Of a DNA stretch of 25,744 nucleotides, positions 22,845-25,744 are shown piece by piece. The stretch's first letter is position 1. The number at the start of each line of letters is the position of its first letter. A program made the position numbers and the translations under genes. The stretch is from a virus: positions 1 to 25,744 of IMG/VR virus record IMGVR_UViG_3300031227_000373. One strand, written 5' to 3'. The notes under the pieces are model-generated. The model made no database searches. It was given only the letters and a program-made list of their open reading frames with translations, and had not been told where the DNA came from.

Positions 22845-23510
22845 ATGGGTACAACGACTTATAAAGAATATTCCACTTTCTCTGGATGTGATGTTAAAGC
22901 CGTGTTCCATAACCAGGTGGTTGGGAACTTACAGGCTATTTCGTATTCATGTCAAAGAGAAATCGCGCCTATCTATACGATGGGTAGTGAGAATATGAGA
23001 GCGGTAGCAAAGGGTAAGCGTGGTATTGCTGGTGCAATCATCGCTATCACCTTTGATATTAATGGTCTTTTAAGACTTGCCGCAAATGGTACAAAAGAAG
23101 AGTGGGGTCATTATAAATGGAATGATGTCCCTAACCCCGTAGACGCTAATGGCGGCTATGGTAAGAGTACAGGGAATGCCCCTGCGGCAAACTTTAATGT
23201 AGAAACAGGAATGTCTTCTGCTGAAGGATTAGTAAGAACAGTTAATGATCCTAATGATGTTCTTGATGAAGTTACTTTGAGATATCCTCAGTATGTAGAT
23301 CAGCTTCCTCCGTTTACTATTATGTTGGCGGCAGTTAATGAAGTTGGTTCAAAAGCTAAGATGCACATCTATGGTGTTCATTTGATGAATGAAGCTTCAG
23401 GTACAAGCATTGACGATACTACAACTGAGATTCAAACGACATATTTAGCTACAGGTATCTATCCATGGACTCCGATATCTAGCGATGTAATTAGAGGTGT
23501 TTCTCCATAA
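22845..23510 (+). CDS. Tail tube protein
   Basis: The 221-residue protein follows the sheath, as the tube gene does in most myoviruses, with a strong AAAGGAG site upstream. It shows a beta-rich architecture: FSGCDVKAVFHNQVVGNLQA (13-32), SYSCQREIAPIYTMGSE (residues ~34-50), a small-residue region KGKRGIAGAIIAITFD, the marker QLPPFTIMLAAVNE, and HIYGVHLMNEASG near the end. These blocks recur in the next two genes, showing that the three share one fold. As the gene nearest the sheath with the most regular spacing it is the best candidate for the main tube subunit. Its stop is 71 bases before the next gene, separated by a long hairpin. Confidence 0.82.
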   Translation: MGTTTYKEYSTFSGCDVKAVFHNQVVGNLQAISYSCQREIAPIYTMGSENMRAVAKGKRGIAGAIIAITFDINGLLRLAANGTKEEWGHYKWNDVPNPVDANGGYGKSTGNAPAANFNVETGMSSAEGLVRTVNDPNDVLDEVTLRYPQYVDQLPPFTIMLAAVNEVGSKAKMHIYGVHLMNEASGTSIDDTTTEIQTTYLATGIYPWTPISSDVIRGVSP

Positions 23511-23530
23511 TAACTGTTTCCGGTCCTCCT

Positions 23531-23573
23531 TCCTCCCCGGTGTAGTGGAGTTGTCTCTGTTACACCGGGAGGA
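23531..23573 (+). promoter_or_regulatory. Long hairpin sequestering the ribosome-binding site of the second tube paralog
   Basis: The 5' arm 23532-23544 (CCTCCCCGGTGTA) pairs with the 3' arm 23561-23572 (TACACCGGGAGG) with one bulged C. The 16-base loop can fold further (G48-A-G50 with C55-T-C57 plus three G-U wobbles) to a four-base tip. The 3' arm contains GGAGG of the Shine-Dalgarno site for the gene starting at 23582, so the folded RNA would hide it. A second pyrimidine stretch (TCCTCCT, 23524-23530) offers an alternative partner. A weak terminator is the alternative, since the hairpin is followed by TTTTA. Confidence 0.8.
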
Positions 23574-23581
23574 GATTTTAA

Positions 23582-24301
23582 ATGTCCGCAGTAATTGAAG
23601 CAACCAGCAATGATACACGATATGACAGAGGGCTTTATACTCTTAAGTCTTTTAGTGGTACTGATATCAAAGCTTATGTTAGCATCTCTCCATGGCGACA
23701 TGATATTCAACATAGCGGCGAAGATACCCTCTTTGAATTAGGAAATATACATACACTTACATATTCTTCTTATAGAGAGAAAAGTCCTGTTAGAACTTTA
23801 GCTAGGATTGGACCTAAACAGTTTGTTAGTGGTCCTAGAACAATAGCTGGTTCTCTTATCTTTACTGTCTTTAATAAAGATCCTCTTTTAGATCTAATGT
23901 GGACAATGCGTAAGAAAGATTTAGATGTTAGTAAAACAGCGTCTAATGCTATTAACTATGCTAACCCAGATCAGTTACCTCCATTTGAAATCCTTTTAAG
24001 AGGATTGACAGAGGGCGGCTATGAAGCTTATATGACACTTTATGGAATAGAGTTAGTTTCAGAAGGTCATGTTATCTCAGTGGATGATATATATACAGAG
24101 AAACAGTATCAGTTTGTAGCAAGAGATAAGAGTCCTATTATACCAATAGAGTTTGGGACTGTTGATATGGGAAACGGAACTATAATAAGAACAGGTGAGG
24201 AGTCTAAGATTACTACTCAAAAAGGTTATACCTTTAATGATTTAATGTATGGTCCTATAGCGCAGAAGCTTATAACTAGATCAAGGGATATATTTTATTA
24301 A
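23582..24301 (+). CDS. Second tail-tube-fold protein (tube paralog; possible baseplate-tube junction)
   Basis: A 239-residue protein with the same blocks as the tube gene before it: FSGTDIKAYVSISPW (20-34), an extended NIHTLTYSSYREKSPVRTL, RTIAGSLIFTVFNKDPLL, DQLPPFEILLRGLTEG, and MTLYGIELVSEGH. The paralogy is visible by eye. In T4 the tube fold is reused by gp48 and gp54, which begin the tube on the baseplate; that role, or a second tube type, is likely here. Its GGAGGAG site is inside a hairpin, so lower or controlled translation than the main tube is expected. The stop overlaps the next start by one base (TAATG). Confidence 0.78.
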   Translation: MSAVIEATSNDTRYDRGLYTLKSFSGTDIKAYVSISPWRHDIQHSGEDTLFELGNIHTLTYSSYREKSPVRTLARIGPKQFVSGPRTIAGSLIFTVFNKDPLLDLMWTMRKKDLDVSKTASNAINYANPDQLPPFEILLRGLTEGGYEAYMTLYGIELVSEGHVISVDDIYTEKQYQFVARDKSPIIPIEFGTVDMGNGTIIRTGEESKITTQKGYTFNDLMYGPIAQKLITRSRDIFY

Positions 24302-25377
24302 TGGGTGATTTTACAAATAGAAGCGAGAGTGCTAGTATTGATTACGAGATCCCTTTACCTCCTGTAGATGGTTTAGATACTGGTCCTCCTCGAACTGGAG
24401 GAGGACGTATATATGATCCAGCGCATACTCCTGTAACGCCCGGTAAAACTACTACTGATGAAGAAAGAAACCCAGCGCGGAGAGATAATAATCCTCCTCC
24501 AGTTACTTCAGATGCAAAAAAGTATTATTATGAAACAGATTATTTTAATGGTAGTGTAGTTTCAGTTTATTTTGGAGATGTCTTTGTTGACGATATCAGT
24601 TTTATAACCTTTAGTGCTACTACTCCTAAGATACCTGTTTTTCCATATAATAAAGATATTCCTTCCGCGCTCTTGAACGGCAATTCTTTTGTACAAGGTT
24701 CCTTTGGTATTAACTTTAAAGAGTCAGCTTACCTATATGTAATTCTACAGAGATTTATGGAACAAAAGAAAAAGATACAAAGTGTCGCGCCTTATAATGC
24801 TGAGAAAGAGAAGGAGCTGCAAAAGGCTTATACTAAATATTTACATACTATAAAGAATTATAATAAATCTTTTTATACTAAATATTTACATACTATAAAG
24901 AATTGTAATAAATCTTTTGATTCTCTTGACCCTATATCTAGGGAAGAATATATTAATAATGCTTTAACTGAACTAAGTAAATTCAATGACGGTAAGATAA
25001 GCAGAGAAACTATAGAGAAGATGAAGAATACTAAAGGCTCCGCCGCTTCCTTTGATTATAATAAAGAAAATACTTTAGAGAGTGATATAGCAATGGGAAT
25101 GCTAATGGGGTTAGAGAACGACCTTCAGTTCGAAAGTTTAGCAGAAGCTTTTGAAACTAAGATCTGGGCATCAGCAGATGATAAAGATTTTGGTAGAGTA
25201 GACAAGTTACCTGCCTTTGATATCTTTATTGTTTATGGCGATTTTGATAACCAACTAGCTAACCATACTGTTCGTAAGATTAGACATGCAAAGCTTACTG
25301 GTGTTCAACAGCAAGTTAATGTTTCCGGCGAACCTATCCAAGAGCTATATACCTTTATGGCTTTTGATTATCGTTAG
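24301..25377 (+). CDS. Third tail-tube-fold protein with a helical insertion
   Basis: A 358-residue protein starting with a 75-residue low-complexity, Pro/Asp/Gly-rich leader. Then come tube-fold blocks: YFNGSVVSVYFGDVFVDDIS (81-100), FVQGSFGINFKESAYL (130-145), DKLPAFDIFIVYGDFD (301-316) and KIRHAKLTGVQQQVNVSGE at 326-344. Between them residues 150-290 form a charged helical insertion, in which a 15-residue unit (YTKYLHTIKNYNKSF) is repeated in tandem at 177-206. Size and the insertion argue for a specialised end piece of the tube, e.g. baseplate-tube junction or tail-terminator, rather than a helical repeat unit. It overlaps the previous gene by one base. Paralogy is inferred from shared short motifs. 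Confidence 0.75.
   Translation: MGDFTNRSESASIDYEIPLPPVDGLDTGPPRTGGGRIYDPAHTPVTPGKTTTDEERNPARRDNNPPPVTSDAKKYYYETDYFNGSVVSVYFGDVFVDDISFITFSATTPKIPVFPYNKDIPSALLNGNSFVQGSFGINFKESAYLYVILQRFMEQKKKIQSVAPYNAEKEKELQKAYTKYLHTIKNYNKSFYTKYLHTIKNCNKSFDSLDPISREEYINNALTELSKFNDGKISRETIEKMKNTKGSAASFDYNKENTLESDIAMGMLMGLENDLQFESLAEAFETKIWASADDKDFGRVDKLPAFDIFIVYGDFDNQLANHTVRKIRHAKLTGVQQQVNVSGEPIQELYTFMAFDYR
24829..24918 (+). repeat. Near-perfect 45-bp tandem duplication in the third tube-fold gene
   Basis: Unit 24829-24873 and its copy 24874-24918 differ at one base only (A to G, changing Tyr to Cys in the second protein copy). The frame is kept, adding 15 residues of helix-prone YTKYLHTIKN sequence. The high identity indicates a recent event. 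Confidence 0.95.
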
Positions 25378-25413
25378 ATTGTTACAGTTAAAAATAGTTT
25401 AAAAAGATATGTA

Positions 25414-25442
25414 TTGACAAGAAAATGCTAAAATGTTAGAGT
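25414..25442 (+). promoter_or_regulatory. Promoter with extended -10 for the gene starting at 25484
   Basis: A perfect TTGACA (25414-25419), a 17-base spacer, and TAGAGT (25437-25442), four of six matches to TATAAT, preceded by TG at 25434-25435 as in extended -10 elements. It sits in the 106-base gap after the third tube-fold gene, the longest gap in the window. No terminator hairpin is visible in that gap, so upstream transcripts may also run through. Confidence 0.65.
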
Positions 25443-25483
25443 ATTTTTAGTGGATTTTAGATTGAAATATTTAAGGAGGATTA

Positions 25484-25744
25484 ATGGAGAAGCAAGAATT
25501 TAAAGGTATCGTATACTTCAATGGAGAACCAGCTCCAATACATTCATTTCTCTGGCGACCGTCAGAGGAGCCAGCTAGAGGACCAAAAGAATATGTAACG
25601 ATCTGTGAGTATGATCCTTCTATCTTTGATAAATATCCTGGAGATGTAAAGGAGATAGCAGTTTCTTTTGGAAGTCAGGATCTTGTATTCTTTGTTAAGG
25701 AATATGCTCCACTTAGTGGTCATGTAGGTCTTGGGCCGAACAAT
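25484..25744 (+). CDS. Partial hypothetical protein, cut by the window end
   Basis: Open from ATG 25484 to the last base (87 codons, no stop). The start is fixed by an excellent AAGGAGGA site at 25473-25480. The visible N-terminus reads MEKQEFKGIVYFNGEPAPIH and continues with an acidic, aromatic-rich beta-prone segment and one cysteine. It has no membrane segment or recognisable domain. Its own promoter and position after the tube genes would suit a tail-assembly chaperone, but the sequence gives no positive sign of one. Confidence 0.75.
   Translation, partial: MEKQEFKGIVYFNGEPAPIHSFLWRPSEEPARGPKEYVTICEYDPSIFDKYPGDVKEIAVSFGSQDLVFFVKEYAPLSGHVGLGPNN

Noticed and set aside
24005-24034. TTGACA followed after 18 bases by TATATG inside the second tube-fold gene
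   Set aside because: It resembles a promoter, but it is within coding sequence where AT-rich codons readily make such matches, the spacing is not ideal, and the downstream gene is already coupled to the upstream one.

Overview
The window is one dense, entirely plus-strand block of virion and packaging genes from an AT-rich, double-stranded DNA tailed bacteriophage (or an uncultivated viral contig). The contractile tail sheath makes it a myovirus. The HK97-type capsid set is complete: large terminase, portal, prohead protease, major capsid protein, neck proteins, sheath and tube. I cannot name the phage or host from the sequence. Shine-Dalgarno sites are strong and two intergenic promoters match the sigma70/sigmaA consensus, so early or middle host-type transcription is plausible. 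Genes abut or overlap by 1-4 bases almost everywhere. No tRNA, CRISPR array, insertion sequence or integrase is visible, and no gap exceeds about 110 bases.

Layout. (1) 21-1096: three small genes. One is coiled-coil. One is a membrane-anchored, cysteine-rich protein with an HEAKH (HExxH) motif. One has a transmembrane segment followed by a coiled coil. (2) 1098-8076: packaging and cargo block, holding a four-cysteine helical protein (small-terminase candidate), a 786-residue protein joining a DEDDh exonuclease, a glycine-rich membrane segment and a RecB/Cas4-like PD-(D/E)XK nuclease, two glycine-zipper proteins, an HNH endonuclease and the large terminase. (3) 8085-12759: three small and medium structural genes, a 599-residue helical protein of unknown role and the portal. 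(4) A clear promoter at 12777-12805 begins the capsid operon: protease-scaffold fusion, 319-residue head protein, major capsid protein, then an intrinsic terminator at 16943-16968. (5) 17013-21082: a 190-residue unknown, two Ig-fold proteins (SbsA/Big_5-like and IPT/TIG-like) and three likely neck/connector proteins. (6) 21085-25377: tail sheath, then three consecutive proteins sharing one tail-tube-like fold. A long hairpin masking a ribosome-binding site separates the first from the second. (7) A second promoter at 25414-25442 starts a new unit whose first gene runs off the window.

How it fits together: terminase and portal load DNA into a shell built on the protease-scaffold. Connector proteins cap the head, and the sheath/tube pair forms the contractile tail, with tube paralogs probably forming tube ends or the baseplate junction. 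The most unusual part is the cysteine-free, glycine-zipper-bearing group next to the terminase (dual nuclease plus two membrane-like proteins), which could be a packaged or ejected nuclease machine. The most unusual regulatory element is the hairpin at 23531-23573.
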